Origin: Sphingomonas montanisoli
Lineage (GTDB): Bacteria; Pseudomonadota; Alphaproteobacteria; Sphingomonadales; Sphingomonadaceae
Direction of reading: 5' to 3'
DNA: 64,000 nt
Assembly (NCBI RefSeq): GCF_008274695.1
Contig: NZ_VTOU01000007.1
Coordinates: 17,319-81,318, forward strand
Made by a program: the position numbers and the translations under genes. Positions 8,201 to 16,820 of this stretch are shown one piece after another (positions within the stretch are counted from its first letter, which is position 1; each line of letters opens with the position of its first letter). The notes beneath the pieces are model-generated. The model was given only the letters and a program-made list of their open reading frames with translations. It was not told the DNA's origin and did not search any database.

Positions 8201-8236
8201 GAATCTATATTTCGATTATTCCGGAAATATCGATTC
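8201..8236. promoter_or_regulatory. palindromic operator candidate of the arsenic operon
   Basis: GAATC at 8201-8205 mirrors GATTC at 8232-8236, and ATATTTC at 8207-8213 mirrors GAAATAT at 8224-8230, all about one centre (8218.5). The stretch is much more A/T-rich than its surroundings. Its position 6 to 41 bases upstream of arsR fits an ArsR-bound operator overlapping the promoter. Binding itself is inferred. Confidence 0.6.
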
Positions 8237-8247
8237 GACAAGGGGCG

Positions 8248-8892
8248 TCAGGTGAGGACCGGCTCCATTGCAGGCTCCGCCTTCGCCATCGCGCGTCGAT
8301 AGGCGGGGCGGGTGCCTATGTCGGAAAGGTAGCGGCGCACGTTGGGGAAGGCGTCGATCGACGTGCCCCGCATCGCGCGACTGGTGGTAAGGCCATAGAC
8401 CATCATGATGTCGGCGGTGGTCAGGACGCGGCCGCCGAAGAAAGGGGCTTCGCCCAACCGCGCCTCGATCATGTCCCATGCACGGGCCGTCCGATCGGCG
8501 ATGAAGGCGGCGCCGGGGCTGGCCGATATGTCGGTGCCGGCCAACTGGATCACGCTGCCGCCCATCAGGGTCGCCATGAAGGTGCCATTACACCAGTGGA
8601 ACCAGAACAGATGATCGGCGAAGTCGGGATGGTTCGGCCCCGGCGTCAGCCGCCCGTCGCCGTAGCGCCCGCAGATATAGTCGCAGATTGCGCCGCTTTC
8701 ACCGAGCATCAGCGCGCCGTCGCTTATGACCGGCGCGATCCCCATCGGGTGCAGCGCCTTGTACTCGGGTGGGGCATAGCCCTTGCCGCCGATCCGCTCG
8801 TAGCGTTTGAACTCGTAGTCGAGTTCGAGTTCCTCGCACAGCCACACGATCCGTTCCGACTGCGAAAGTCCCAGATGATGGACCGTCAGCAT
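8248..8892 (-). CDS. glutathione S-transferase family protein
   Basis: 214 residues from the ATG at 8892, which has GGGAGAG at good spacing; the longer frame to 8955 adds a non-homologous Arg-rich stretch. The N-terminal thioredoxin-like half contains the glutathione-site region LSQSERIVWLCEEL, PVISDG and GESGAI; the C-terminal half is helical with TTADIMM. It conjugates or transfers glutathione to electrophiles, or isomerises or dehalogenates as bacterial GSTs in catabolic clusters do. It is divergent from hemB with 80 nt between. The specific substrate is not evident. Confidence 0.85.
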   Translation of the reverse strand: MLTVHHLGLSQSERIVWLCEELELDYEFKRYERIGGKGYAPPEYKALHPMGIAPVISDGALMLGESGAICDYICGRYGDGRLTPGPNHPDFADHLFWFHWCNGTFMATLMGGSVIQLAGTDISASPGAAFIADRTARAWDMIEARLGEAPFFGGRVLTTADIMMVYGLTTSRAMRGTSIDAFPNVRRYLSDIGTRPAYRRAMAKAEPAMEPVLT

Positions 8893-8972
8893 GTGCCTCT
8901 CCCTTTTGTCGACTCGCGCCGCTTGTCGCGCGACCCTACCCAATCTTTCGCGCACGCCCTAAAGACAGCCGC

Positions 8973-9965
8973 ATGACCCACGCAGCTTTCCCCGCGCTTC
9001 GTCTGCGCCGCCCCCGCCGCCACGCCTGGAGCCGCGCGCTCTATGCCGAAACGGTGCTGACCCCGGCCGACCTGATCTGGCCGTTGTTCATTTCGAACAA
9101 TGACGATGTCGAACCGATCGCGTCGCTGCCGGGCGTATCGCGCTGGCCGGTCGCCAAGATCGCGGAGCGGGCGGCCGAGGCTAAGGCGGCGGGTATTCCG
9201 TGCCTCGCGCTCTTCCCCAACACGCCGCGCGACAAGCGCACCGAGGATGCGGCCGAGGCGTTCAATCCCGACAATCTGATGTGCCGCGCGATCCGCGCGA
9301 TCAAGGACAAGGTGCCCGATATCGGCCTGCTCACCGATGTCGCGCTCGATCCTTATACCTCGCACGGCCATGACGGGATCATTGACGAAAGCGGGCACGT
9401 CCTGAACGACGTTACCAGCGAATTGCTGGTCGCCCAGGCGCTGGTGCAGGCCGAGGCGGGGAGCGACATCGTTGCCCCGTCCGACATGATGGACGGCCGC
9501 GTCGGCGCGATCCGTGCGGCGCTGGAGGGCGCGGGCAAGGTCGACGTGCAGATCATGGCCTATGCCGCCAAATATGCGTCGGCCTTCTACGGCCCGTTCC
9601 GCGACGCGGTCGATACGCGCGGGCTGCTGAAGGGCGACAAGAAGGGCTATCAGATGAGCCCCTCCAACGCCGAAGAGGCGCTGCGCGAAGTCGCGCTCGA
9701 TCTCGCCGAGGGCGCCGACAGCGTGATGGTGAAGCCCGGCCTGCCCTACCTCGACATCGTCCGGCTCGTGAAGGAGCGGTTCGAGGTGCCCGTCTTCGCG
9801 TACCAGGTGTCCGGCGAGTACGCGATGATCGAGCATGCGATCGCTGCCGGCGCTGCCGATCGCGATGCGATGGTCATGGAAACGCTGATGTCGTTCAAGC
9901 GCGCGGGCGCTTCGGGCGTCCTCACCTATCACGCGCTCCACGCCGCGCGCCTTATGGGCGCGTGA
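8973..9965 (+). CDS. hemB: delta-aminolevulinic acid dehydratase (porphobilinogen synthase)
   Basis: 330 residues, full length. The two active-site lysines are in AYAAKYASAFYGPFRDA and MVKPGLPYLD; PSDMMDGRVGAIR is also present. At the metal site the zinc-type cysteine cluster is replaced by Asp and Ala: DVALDPYTSHGHDG, marking the Mg/Asp-type enzyme usual in alphaproteobacteria and plants. It joins two molecules of 5-aminolevulinate into porphobilinogen for heme and corrinoids. A GNAT gene follows after 12 nt. Confidence 0.96.
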   Translation: MTHAAFPALRLRRPRRHAWSRALYAETVLTPADLIWPLFISNNDDVEPIASLPGVSRWPVAKIAERAAEAKAAGIPCLALFPNTPRDKRTEDAAEAFNPDNLMCRAIRAIKDKVPDIGLLTDVALDPYTSHGHDGIIDESGHVLNDVTSELLVAQALVQAEAGSDIVAPSDMMDGRVGAIRAALEGAGKVDVQIMAYAAKYASAFYGPFRDAVDTRGLLKGDKKGYQMSPSNAEEALREVALDLAEGADSVMVKPGLPYLDIVRLVKERFEVPVFAYQVSGEYAMIEHAIAAGAADRDAMVMETLMSFKRAGASGVLTYHALHAARLMGA

Positions 9966-9977
9966 TCGAGACGGCGC

Positions 9978-10511
9978 ATGATCTCCACTGAACGCCTGTT
10001 GCTGCGCCGCTGGACCGACGCCGATCGCGCGCCGTTCCACGCGATGTGCCAGGACGCGCGCGTCATGGAATATCTCGGCGATCCCCAGCCGCGCGATGCG
10101 GTCGATGCGATGATCGATCGGCAGAATGGCTTCATCGACACGCTAGGCCATGGTTTCTGGGCGATCGAGCGGCGCGAGGATGGTGCGTTCCTCGGCTTTT
10201 GTGGGGTGAAGCCCGGCGCGATCGATACGCCGCTGGAGGGCCGTGCCGAGATCGGCTGGCGTCTCGCCGCTGATCATTGGGGGCATGGCTATGCGCGCGA
10301 AGCGGCGCAGGCGAGCCTCGACTGGGCCTTCGTGCATCTTCCCGGCAATACGGTGTGGGCGATGACGGTGGTGGCCAACAGCCGCAGTTGGGGGTTGATG
10401 GAGCGGCTGGGCATGGTCCGCCGTGCCGAGTTCGATTTCGATCATCCGCTGCCCGGCCTCGCCGAACGGCTCAAGGCCCATATCGTCTATTCGAAGGACC
10501 GCCCGTCATGA
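9978..10511 (+). CDS. GNAT family N-acetyltransferase (RimJ/RimL-like)
   Basis: 177 residues. It begins ISTERLLLRRWTDADRAPF, the hallmark opening of the RimJ/RimL subgroup, and has the acetyl-CoA motif A region GWRLAADHWGHGYAREAA, in which the pyrophosphate loop reads HWGHGYA. The C-terminal NSRSWGLMERLGM is the usual motif B. It acetylates an amine on a protein N-terminus, amino acid or small molecule; no specificity can be assigned. It overlaps the following carbonic anhydrase by ATGA and lies 12 nt after hemB, suggesting a three-gene transcript. Confidence 0.85.
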   Translation: MISTERLLLRRWTDADRAPFHAMCQDARVMEYLGDPQPRDAVDAMIDRQNGFIDTLGHGFWAIERREDGAFLGFCGVKPGAIDTPLEGRAEIGWRLAADHWGHGYAREAAQASLDWAFVHLPGNTVWAMTVVANSRSWGLMERLGMVRRAEFDFDHPLPGLAERLKAHIVYSKDRPS

Positions 10512-11056
10512 CTGTCGCCCCCCACACGATCCTCGCGCTGGGCGATCAGGTGCCCAGGATCGATCCCACCGCCTTCGTCGCGCCGGGCGCGCATGTGATC
10601 GGTGATGTCGAGATCGGCGCCGATTCAAGTCTCTGGTATAACGTCGTCGTGCGTGGCGACGATCAGCCGATCCGCATCGGGCGCGGCACGAATATTCAGG
10701 ACGGCACCGTCGTCCACGTGACCAGCGGCACCCACCCGACCACGATCGGCAACGACGTGCTGATCGGCCATCTCGCAATGATCCACGGCTGCGACATCCA
10801 CGATCGCGCCTTTGTCGGCCTTGGATCGATCGTGATGGATGGCTGCGTGATCGAATCGGACGCAATGCTCGCCGCCGGGGCGATGCTGACGCCCGGCAAG
10901 CGCATACCCTCGGGCGAATTGTGGGCCGGTCGCCCCGCCAAATTCCTGCGCAAGCTCAGCGACGAGGAGATCGTCCGCAATCCACGCGGATCCGCTTCCT
11001 ATGTCGACAAAGCACGACTCCATGCCGCGGCGATCGCGGCGGAGGCGAACGACTAG
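10508..11056 (+). CDS. gamma-class carbonic anhydrase-like hexapeptide protein
   Basis: 182 residues from the ATG at 10508; the longer upstream frame is a shadow of the GNAT gene. The protein is a left-handed beta helix of hexapeptide repeats (VAPGAHVIGDVEIGADSSLW) followed by a C-terminal helix. Metal ligands of the gamma-CA group are visible as VHVTSG and GHLAMIHGC, the latter with two histidines spaced six apart. Such proteins form trimers and hydrate CO2 or only bind metal; many bacterial members are catalytically unproven (YrdA/PaaY group). Confidence 0.88.
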   Translation: MTVAPHTILALGDQVPRIDPTAFVAPGAHVIGDVEIGADSSLWYNVVVRGDDQPIRIGRGTNIQDGTVVHVTSGTHPTTIGNDVLIGHLAMIHGCDIHDRAFVGLGSIVMDGCVIESDAMLAAGAMLTPGKRIPSGELWAGRPAKFLRKLSDEEIVRNPRGSASYVDKARLHAAAIAAEAND

Positions 11057-11538
11057 GGCTGAAGCGACGCCAGGGTTGCCTGTTCGGCGCCGTCGATCGC
11101 CTGGACCTCTGCGATCGCGGCCTCGACCCCGGCCAGACGGGCGGGATCGCCCGTGGCGACCGCCTCCTGATGCAACCGATCGAGATCGGCCAGCGCGGAG
11201 CCGACACCACCGCGCGCCGATTCGACCCCGCTATAGGCCTGCTGCGCCGCGACCCAGGCGTCGCCGCCTTGCGCCGCGTTGCGGCCCTTTTCGATCGTCG
11301 GCCGCGCCTTGGCGACCTCCGCATTGAACGCGGCATCGGCCGCCTTCGCAGCCGTCACGATCGCACTCACATCGGTTGACCCGGCGGGCGGCATCGGCGG
11401 GGCCGGTTCTGCGGGCGCTGGTTCGGCGCTTTTCTCGACCTTGCGCGGCGCGAGCGAGGGATAAGCGCTCATGTCGGAGGCGCATCCCGCCAGCATCAGC
11501 ACGGCGAAGATCGGGGCGGATTGGCGAAGCAAGATCAT
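11053..11538 (-). CDS. putative lipoprotein with coiled-coil-like helices
   Basis: 161 residues. The N-terminus has a short basic start, a hydrophobic run and the lipobox LAGC with Cys at residue 19, so it is probably lipidated and exported. A Pro/Ala/Glu linker (EPAPAEPAPPMPP) is followed by an Ala-rich helical domain reminiscent of DUF4398-type periplasmic proteins. Sorting to the outer membrane is possible. Function unknown. Its 3' end overlaps the convergent carbonic anhydrase gene by 4 nt. Confidence 0.7.
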   Translation of the reverse strand: MILLRQSAPIFAVLMLAGCASDMSAYPSLAPRKVEKSAEPAPAEPAPPMPPAGSTDVSAIVTAAKAADAAFNAEVAKARPTIEKGRNAAQGGDAWVAAQQAYSGVESARGGVGSALADLDRLHQEAVATGDPARLAGVEAAIAEVQAIDGAEQATLASLQP

Positions 11539-11660
11539 GCGCCTGTCTTAGTCGCGCAGATTTTCTCCGCAACGGGCTTGCGTTGTTCGATCTCCGCCCC
11601 TAGAGACGCCCCCCACGGCGGATCGGTCTGACACCAGATGGAACCCTCGTCGAAAAATGC

Positions 11661-11737
11661 GCGCCCGTAGCTCAGCTGGATAGAGCATCAGACTACGAAT
11701 CTGAGGGTCGGACGTTCGAATCGTTCCGGGCGCGCCA
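11661..11737 (+). tRNA. tRNA-Arg (anticodon ACG)
   Basis: A full cloverleaf can be drawn: acceptor GCGCCCG pairs with CGGGCGC, D arm GCTC/GAGC, anticodon stem TCAGA/TCTGA around the loop CTACGAA, and a T loop TTCGAAT. The 3' CCA is encoded (11735-11737). Anticodon ACG, wobble-modified to ICG, reads CGU/CGC/CGA. It occupies the 308-nt gap between the lipoprotein gene and the SDR at 11847, which otherwise shows nothing clear. Confidence 0.95.
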
Positions 11738-11846
11738 TTTTCCTCCACATTACTGGAACAGCGTGTAACACCCCTTGCGAGGTGGCGGGTTCGCTGCGTC
11801 CTCTTTGCCCATGATCCGCAGAGATCGTGATGGAGAGGATTTGACC

Positions 11847-12611
11847 ATGACCAGATTTGACGGGCGCGTCGTGCTTGTTACCGGCGCGGGCTCGGGCATC
11901 GGCCAGGCGATCGTGGCGCGCGTGCTGGCCGAAGATGCGCAGGTGATCGCGGTCGATATCAGCGCCGAAGGACTGGAGGCGACGCGCCAGCGCGCGGCCG
12001 AAGCGGGGTATGCCGGCCGGCTTCGAACCTTCACCGTCGATGTTTCGGAGGAGGCGCCGATCGCCGCCCTGATCGCGGATGCCGGTCTTGGCGATACGTC
12101 GCTCGACGTTCTGGTGAACGCCGCCGGCATATTACGGTCGAGCCACACGCACGCGACTTCGCTGGACCTGTGGAATCATATCCTCAAGACGAACCTGACC
12201 AGCACCTTCCTGATGACGCGCGACTGCCTGCCCGCCTTGCTGCGTTCGGGCCGCGGGGTCGTCGTCAATTTCAGCTCGACCTCGGCCAGCTTCGCGCATC
12301 CCTATATGGCCGCTTATGCCGCGACGAAGGGTGGTATCCAGTCCTTCACGCATGCCATCGCCGCCGAATATGCCAAACAGGGCCTGCGCGCCGTCGCGGT
12401 TGCCCCCGGCAGCATCGAATCGGGCATGACCCGCAATCCCGGCATCCCCGAGGATGCGGACATGACGATGTTCATGAAGCTGCTCCCCGCGATTGGCGCT
12501 GGCTTTGCCGGGCCGGAGGTGATCGCCGGGGTCGTGGCGATGCTGGCGTCGGACGACGGCGCCTTCGTTACCGGCACCGAGATCCGCATCGACGGCGGCA
12601 CGCATATGTGA
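11847..12611 (+). CDS. SDR family oxidoreductase
   Basis: 254 residues from the ATG at 11847, preceded by GGAGAGG. All classical SDR motifs are intact: TGAGSGIG, NAAG (VNAAGIL), Ser in FSSTSA, YAATK, and Asp (VDIS) after strand two indicating NAD preference. The C-terminus TGTEIRIDGGTHM is the typical Rossmann closing strand. It belongs with 3-ketoacyl-ACP-reductase-like or sugar/alcohol dehydrogenases; substrate not assignable. It stands alone between tRNA-Arg and the convergent LLM gene at 12634, at the left edge of the F420 locus. Confidence 0.88.
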   Translation: MTRFDGRVVLVTGAGSGIGQAIVARVLAEDAQVIAVDISAEGLEATRQRAAEAGYAGRLRTFTVDVSEEAPIAALIADAGLGDTSLDVLVNAAGILRSSHTHATSLDLWNHILKTNLTSTFLMTRDCLPALLRSGRGVVVNFSSTSASFAHPYMAAYAATKGGIQSFTHAIAAEYAKQGLRAVAVAPGSIESGMTRNPGIPEDADMTMFMKLLPAIGAGFAGPEVIAGVVAMLASDDGAFVTGTEIRIDGGTHM

Positions 12612-12633
12612 TGCGCGCCGCCGGCGCTGTCCC

Positions 12634-13608
12634 CTAGCTAAGCTGCGGCAGCACCTTGTCGGTGACGATGCGCAGATATTTCCAGCCGAGTTCGGGCGGC
12701 AGGCCGCCGATCAGCGGGTGAAGCGACAGCGGCATGCCACCCTTCACCCAGCCGACCGCCTCGTCGACTGACATGATGCGGTGGCTGCGCTTTTCGGCGC
12801 GCAGTTCGGCGACGCTGCTCACGAAGGACAGGCTGCTGACGTCGTCATTGCCCTCGTTCCACTTCGCGTAGCTCAGCACGTCGTGCATCAGAAAGTCGCC
12901 CAGTTCCTCCCAGGCCTTGTCGACATCCTCGGCGACGAAGGTGGTGGTGGGCATGTCGCGCGGGGGCAGGAAACAGGCGCCGGGGGTATGTCCGTTGGCG
13001 CGGCAGGTTTCGGCGTAAAGTTCGCCCAGCGCGGCGTCCTCCTTCTGCGCCATGAAGTCGAGGCCGTGCTTGCCCGCGCGGCGCGCGGCGGGGGGACTGC
13101 CGCCGCCCCAGCCCATGCGCGGGCCGCCGGGAGTGAAGGGGGGCGGAGTGACGTGGATGCGGCGTCCTTCATGTTCGAACGGCTCGCCGGTCTTGGCCTT
13201 GAGCAGCAGCGAGAGCTTTTCGTCGGCGATCTTGCCGCGGCTTTTGAAATCCTCGCCCATCATCTCATATTCGGCCGGCAGATAACCGAGGCCGCCGACA
13301 TAGGAGACGCGACCACCGCTGATGATGTCGATGACGCTCATCTCCTCGGCCAGCCGCACGGGATCGTAGAAGGGCAACTGAATGATCGCGATCGACAGCG
13401 GCACCTTCTTGGTGCGCGCAGCGATCGCGGAGGCGAGGATCAGCGGGGCGGGGAGATAGCCGTCCTCCGCACCATGATGCTCGCACAGTAAGGCAGCGAG
13501 CAGGCCCTTGTCCTCCGCCCACTCGGTCATCTCGATCGCGGCCGTATAGAGGTCGCGCGCAGGCGCGCCGAAGCTTGGCGCGCGCATGTCGAAGCGGAAG
13601 GTGAACAT
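12634..13608 (-). CDS. LLM class flavin-dependent oxidoreductase (LLM-1)
   Basis: 324 residues with a bacterial luciferase-like TIM barrel. Visible are the opening strand MFTFRFDMRAP, EHHGAEDGYLPAPL in the active-site region and GGLGYLPAEYE near the barrel centre. Members use F420H2 or FMNH2 to reduce or oxygenate substrates. F420 use is inferred from two neighbouring LLM genes and from cofD/cofC in the same locus, not from a proven motif. It lies 77 nt downstream of LLM-2 on the same strand and is probably the last gene of a LysR-LLM-2-LLM-1 transcript. Confidence 0.82.
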   Translation of the reverse strand: MFTFRFDMRAPSFGAPARDLYTAAIEMTEWAEDKGLLAALLCEHHGAEDGYLPAPLILASAIAARTKKVPLSIAIIQLPFYDPVRLAEEMSVIDIISGGRVSYVGGLGYLPAEYEMMGEDFKSRGKIADEKLSLLLKAKTGEPFEHEGRRIHVTPPPFTPGGPRMGWGGGSPPAARRAGKHGLDFMAQKEDAALGELYAETCRANGHTPGACFLPPRDMPTTTFVAEDVDKAWEELGDFLMHDVLSYAKWNEGNDDVSSLSFVSSVAELRAEKRSHRIMSVDEAVGWVKGGMPLSLHPLIGGLPPELGWKYLRIVTDKVLPQLS

Positions 13609-13685
13609 CGAATCTCCCCGGAGCTTTTTAATTTTCGCCCGGGAATGAGCCTCGTTCGCCCTTCCGCGTCAACCTGTAACGGACG

Positions 13686-14639
13686 TCAGCTGCGCCCAAC
13701 CGTCTCGCGGAATTTGGTGACAATGCCGCTCAGCAGATCTTCCGCCGCGGCCTCGTCGTTCGGCACATCCATGTGCAGGACGAAGTCGGTGACGCCGACT
13801 TCCATCAGTGCCTTGATCTGATCGGCGGCGCGGCGCGGATCGATGCTGCCGTCGTCGCCCTTCGCCTCGCGCGGCATATAGCCGACGATCTGTAGCCCAT
13901 CCGGATTGCCGCCCGCCGCGGCGACGCCGTCCTTCAGGCGCGGGACCGAATCGAGCAGGTTGGCGGCGTCCGCACCCCAGGGGATCCAGCCCGATCCATA
14001 GTGCGCGACGCGGCGGATTGTCGAGGATCGCAGGGTGCCCGCGATCCAGAAGGGCACGCCGCCTGGCTGGAGCGGCTTGGGCATCTGGTGGATCGCGTCG
14101 AAGCCGAGTTCGGGCGCCGAATAGCTGGCGCGCTGATTGCGCCACAACGTCTGGCATACCTCCAGGCTGTGATCGAGCAGGCGGCCGCGTGTGTCGAAGG
14201 TGAGGCCCGCTGCCTCATATTCCTCGCGCTGCCAGCCGACGCCGACGCCCAGATCGAGCCGCCCGCCCGACAGCACGTCGAGCGTCGCGGCCGCCTTGGC
14301 CAGCGTCACCGGACGGCGCAGCGCGGCGAGCAATATCTGGGTGCGCAGACGGATGCGCTTCGTCATCCCCGCGACCACCGACAGGGTGGTCAGCGGCTCG
14401 AGCCAGTGTCCGTCCGGCCCGGTGGGCTGCTTGCCGCCCTTGGCGCCGCCGACTTCGGGCTTGGCATATTCGTCCAGATTTTCGCCGAACACGACGTGAT
14501 CGGACACCATCAAACTGTCGATCCCGGCGCGATCGGCGGCGCGGGCGCGGGCGAACATATGCTCCCAGCCGCCCGGATCCTCGGCCGAATAGCTGTTGAG
14601 GCCCAGCGTGAGTTGCGGAACCGCGCGTTCGATCATCAA
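13686..14639 (-). CDS. LLM class F420-dependent oxidoreductase (LLM-2)
   Basis: 317 residues. SLMVSDHVVFGENLDEYA, TKRIRLRTQILLAALRRP, and the glycine-rich GVGVGWQREEYEAAG loop match the subgroup usually annotated as F420-dependent (TIGR03619 type). These enzymes catalyse hydride transfer between F420 and alcohols, enones or similar. The start may be either of two adjacent ATG codons. It sits between LysR (46 nt upstream) and LLM-1. Together with cofD and cofC 4 kb away it suggests that the locus uses F420 for at least one redox step; the substrate is unknown. Confidence 0.84.
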   Translation of the reverse strand: MMIERAVPQLTLGLNSYSAEDPGGWEHMFARARAADRAGIDSLMVSDHVVFGENLDEYAKPEVGGAKGGKQPTGPDGHWLEPLTTLSVVAGMTKRIRLRTQILLAALRRPVTLAKAAATLDVLSGGRLDLGVGVGWQREEYEAAGLTFDTRGRLLDHSLEVCQTLWRNQRASYSAPELGFDAIHQMPKPLQPGGVPFWIAGTLRSSTIRRVAHYGSGWIPWGADAANLLDSVPRLKDGVAAAGGNPDGLQIVGYMPREAKGDDGSIDPRRAADQIKALMEVGVTDFVLHMDVPNDEAAAEDLLSGIVTKFRETVGRS

Positions 14640-14685
14640 TGCTCTCCTGTCTTTCAGGAGAAGCTATCGGCGGTGATCGATCACG

Positions 14686-15606
14686 TCACCGAGCACTTTC
14701 GCCGCTTCCGATAGTGCCGAAATCGGCTTCGATCCGCGTCAGCACCAGATTGGCGGCGTGCGACAGCGATCGCGCGGGTACCACGCACAGGCCCAAAGTC
14801 AGCGGGCGCACGGTCGCGTCGACAATCGGCACGAAGGCGAGTTCGCCCGCCGCGACCTCGCTCGCCACGTCGAGCGAGGTGAGCAGGCCGATGCCGACGC
14901 CCTCGACGACCAGTGACTTGAGCATCTGGATATTGTCGGCGCGCGCCGCGATCTCGATGGGCACCCCGCTCGCAACCTCCAGCGCCTGCACCTGTTGGCA
15001 TAAGGCGAGCGGTTCGGCGGGCACGACGACGGGTTCGCCGACGCAGGCTGCGAAACGGGTCGGACCACCTTTGGCCAGACGATGATCGGGCCGCGTGACG
15101 AAGCCCAGCACGACATCGGCATGCGCGCGGACTACGAGGTTGCGGCCGCTGCGGGGTTCGAGCAACAGGCCGAAGTCGGCCGCACCGCTCTCGATCGCGC
15201 CCTGGACATTGGCATTGTCGAGGACGCTGAGGCCGATCGTGATGCCCGGATGCTCGTCGCGGATCGCGCGGACGATGCGGGGGATCGTCCCGCGCGCCAG
15301 CGCGTCGATCAGGGCGATGTCTACATGGCCGCGCCGCAGACCCGTCAGGTCGTCGATTGAGGCGCGGACATCCTCCAGCCCCTTCTGCCAGCGCCCGCCC
15401 GCCGCCATCATCTGCTCGCCCGCCGCGGTCAGCCTGAGGCCGGTCGGCAGCCGTTCGAACAGCCGCGCACCCAGTTCGGCCTCCGCCTGCAGGATCTGCC
15501 GGTCGATCGCCGAAGCCGAGACGTTCAGGATCTCCGCCGCACGCCGGATCGATCCGGTGCGGCCCACCACCATGAAGTAGCGCAGGAAGCGCGAGAAGGC
15601 TGGCAT
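14686..15606 (-). CDS. LysR family transcriptional regulator of the F420/Rieske locus
   Basis: 306 residues, typical LTTR length. The winged helix-turn-helix is at residues 15-60 (GSIRRAAEILNVSASAID), followed by the substrate-binding domain beginning near residue 90 (GHVDIALIDA). It is divergent from the Rieske-crotonase-LLM-cofD-cofC series with 110 nt between the starts, and it precedes LLM-2 and LLM-1 on its own strand. This is the classical position of an LTTR that senses a pathway intermediate and activates the divergent operon. Confidence 0.9.
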   Translation of the reverse strand: MPAFSRFLRYFMVVGRTGSIRRAAEILNVSASAIDRQILQAEAELGARLFERLPTGLRLTAAGEQMMAAGGRWQKGLEDVRASIDDLTGLRRGHVDIALIDALARGTIPRIVRAIRDEHPGITIGLSVLDNANVQGAIESGAADFGLLLEPRSGRNLVVRAHADVVLGFVTRPDHRLAKGGPTRFAACVGEPVVVPAEPLALCQQVQALEVASGVPIEIAARADNIQMLKSLVVEGVGIGLLTSLDVASEVAAGELAFVPIVDATVRPLTLGLCVVPARSLSHAANLVLTRIEADFGTIGSGESAR

Positions 15607-15674
15607 CGGACCTGCTCTCTTTTTTGCAACACCTCGTCAAAATCATTGCGTTTGATCGCGCGTGTCAAGCGGGT

Positions 15675-15690
15675 GATGCTGCGACGCATC
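15675..15690. promoter_or_regulatory. short palindrome between divergent LysR and Rieske genes
   Basis: GATGC at 15675-15679 mirrors GCATC at 15686-15690 in the 110-nt divergent intergenic region. The T to A spacing is 10 rather than the LTTR-typical 11, so it is only a weak candidate for the LysR-bound site. Confidence 0.25.
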
Positions 15691-15716
15691 AAAACAACGT
15701 CGCAAACGAGTCCATC

Positions 15717-16766
15717 ATGGCCACCCAGCTTCGCCCGCCCGTCCCCGATTATGTCCCGCGCGGATCGACCTTCGATCCCGATGACTGGGCGATCCTGGCG
15801 AAGCATTGGTATCCGGTCGCGCTGGTCCGCGAACTGGGCGACAAGCCGGTCGGCACCAAGCTGCTCGACGAGCCTCTGGTCGTCTATCGCGCCAATGGGA
15901 AGATCGTGGTCGCGGGCGATATCTGCCCGCATCGTGGTGTGCCGCTCAGCCTGGGCACGCAGACCGAAGCGGGCGTCGTCTGCGCTTATCACGGCCTGCG
16001 CTTCGGCGCCGACGGCCGCTGCAACCATATCCCCGCCAGCCCCGATCGCGCGGCGCCCGATCGGATGCGCGTCACCACCTATCCGGCGGTCGAGCGCTAC
16101 GGCCTCGTCTGGACCTGCCTGCGCCCCGAAGCCGGCGCCGATCCGGTCATCTGCCCGATGCCGCATTGGGACGACGAAGGATTTCAGCAGATCACCTGCC
16201 CATGGATCGACATCCACGGTTTCGCGGGGCGACAGATGGAGGGTTTCCTCGACGTCGCGCACTTTGCCTTCGTCCACACCGCGACCTTCGGCGACGCGAA
16301 CAATGCTGAGGTGCCGGCGTACAAGGCGATCAAGACCGAGGACGGCTTCTATGCCGATTATTGGAGCTCGGTCGGCAATTATCCGATCGGCGTGGAGAAA
16401 GGCGTCCCGGGCTTCGATTGGCTGCGCCACTTCGAATGTTTCCTGCCTTTCACAGCGACGCTGACGATCCATTTTCCGGGCAAGGACCGGCTGGTGATCA
16501 TGAACGCCGCGTCGCCGGTTTCCGCGAAAGTCACGCGCCTGTTCGCGCCGATCGGCCGCAACTTCGACACCGATCGGCCGGTGCAGGAGGTGTACGACTT
16601 CAACCAGCGCGTGTTTGAGGAGGACAAGGCGATCGTCGAAGCGCAGATGCCCGAATGCCTGCCGCTCGATCCGATGATGGAGGCGCACATCCCGGCCGAC
16701 ATGAGCTCGATGGCCTATCGTCGCGGCCTCAAGGACATGGGGCTCAGCCGCTTCTTCACCGCTTGA
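15717..16766 (+). CDS. Rieske non-heme iron oxygenase, oxygenase subunit
   Basis: 349 residues from the ATG at 15717 (the frame continues upstream in a non-homologous stretch). The Rieske cluster ligands are C70/H72 (ICPHRG) and C89/H92 (CAYHGL). The mononuclear iron site is D179-x2-H182-x4-H187 in FLDVAHFAFVH. Length and motif spacing resemble vanillate O-demethylase/phenoxybenzoate dioxygenase-like single-component oxygenases. It heads a rightward series with crotonase, LLM-3, cofD and cofC and is divergent from LysR. It probably performs an early ring hydroxylation or demethylation; no dedicated reductase gene is in the window. Confidence 0.88.
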   Translation: MATQLRPPVPDYVPRGSTFDPDDWAILAKHWYPVALVRELGDKPVGTKLLDEPLVVYRANGKIVVAGDICPHRGVPLSLGTQTEAGVVCAYHGLRFGADGRCNHIPASPDRAAPDRMRVTTYPAVERYGLVWTCLRPEAGADPVICPMPHWDDEGFQQITCPWIDIHGFAGRQMEGFLDVAHFAFVHTATFGDANNAEVPAYKAIKTEDGFYADYWSSVGNYPIGVEKGVPGFDWLRHFECFLPFTATLTIHFPGKDRLVIMNAASPVSAKVTRLFAPIGRNFDTDRPVQEVYDFNQRVFEEDKAIVEAQMPECLPLDPMMEAHIPADMSSMAYRRGLKDMGLSRFFTA

Positions 16767-16820
16767 CCCGATCCGCCCGATCCCCTTGATGGCCCCTCAT
16801 AAACTGAGAGGGGATCGGCA

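Noticed and set aside
15675..15690. LysR T-N11-A box before the Rieske gene
   Set aside because: Spacing is 10, arms are only 5 bp; kept as a weak feature, not claimed as a site.
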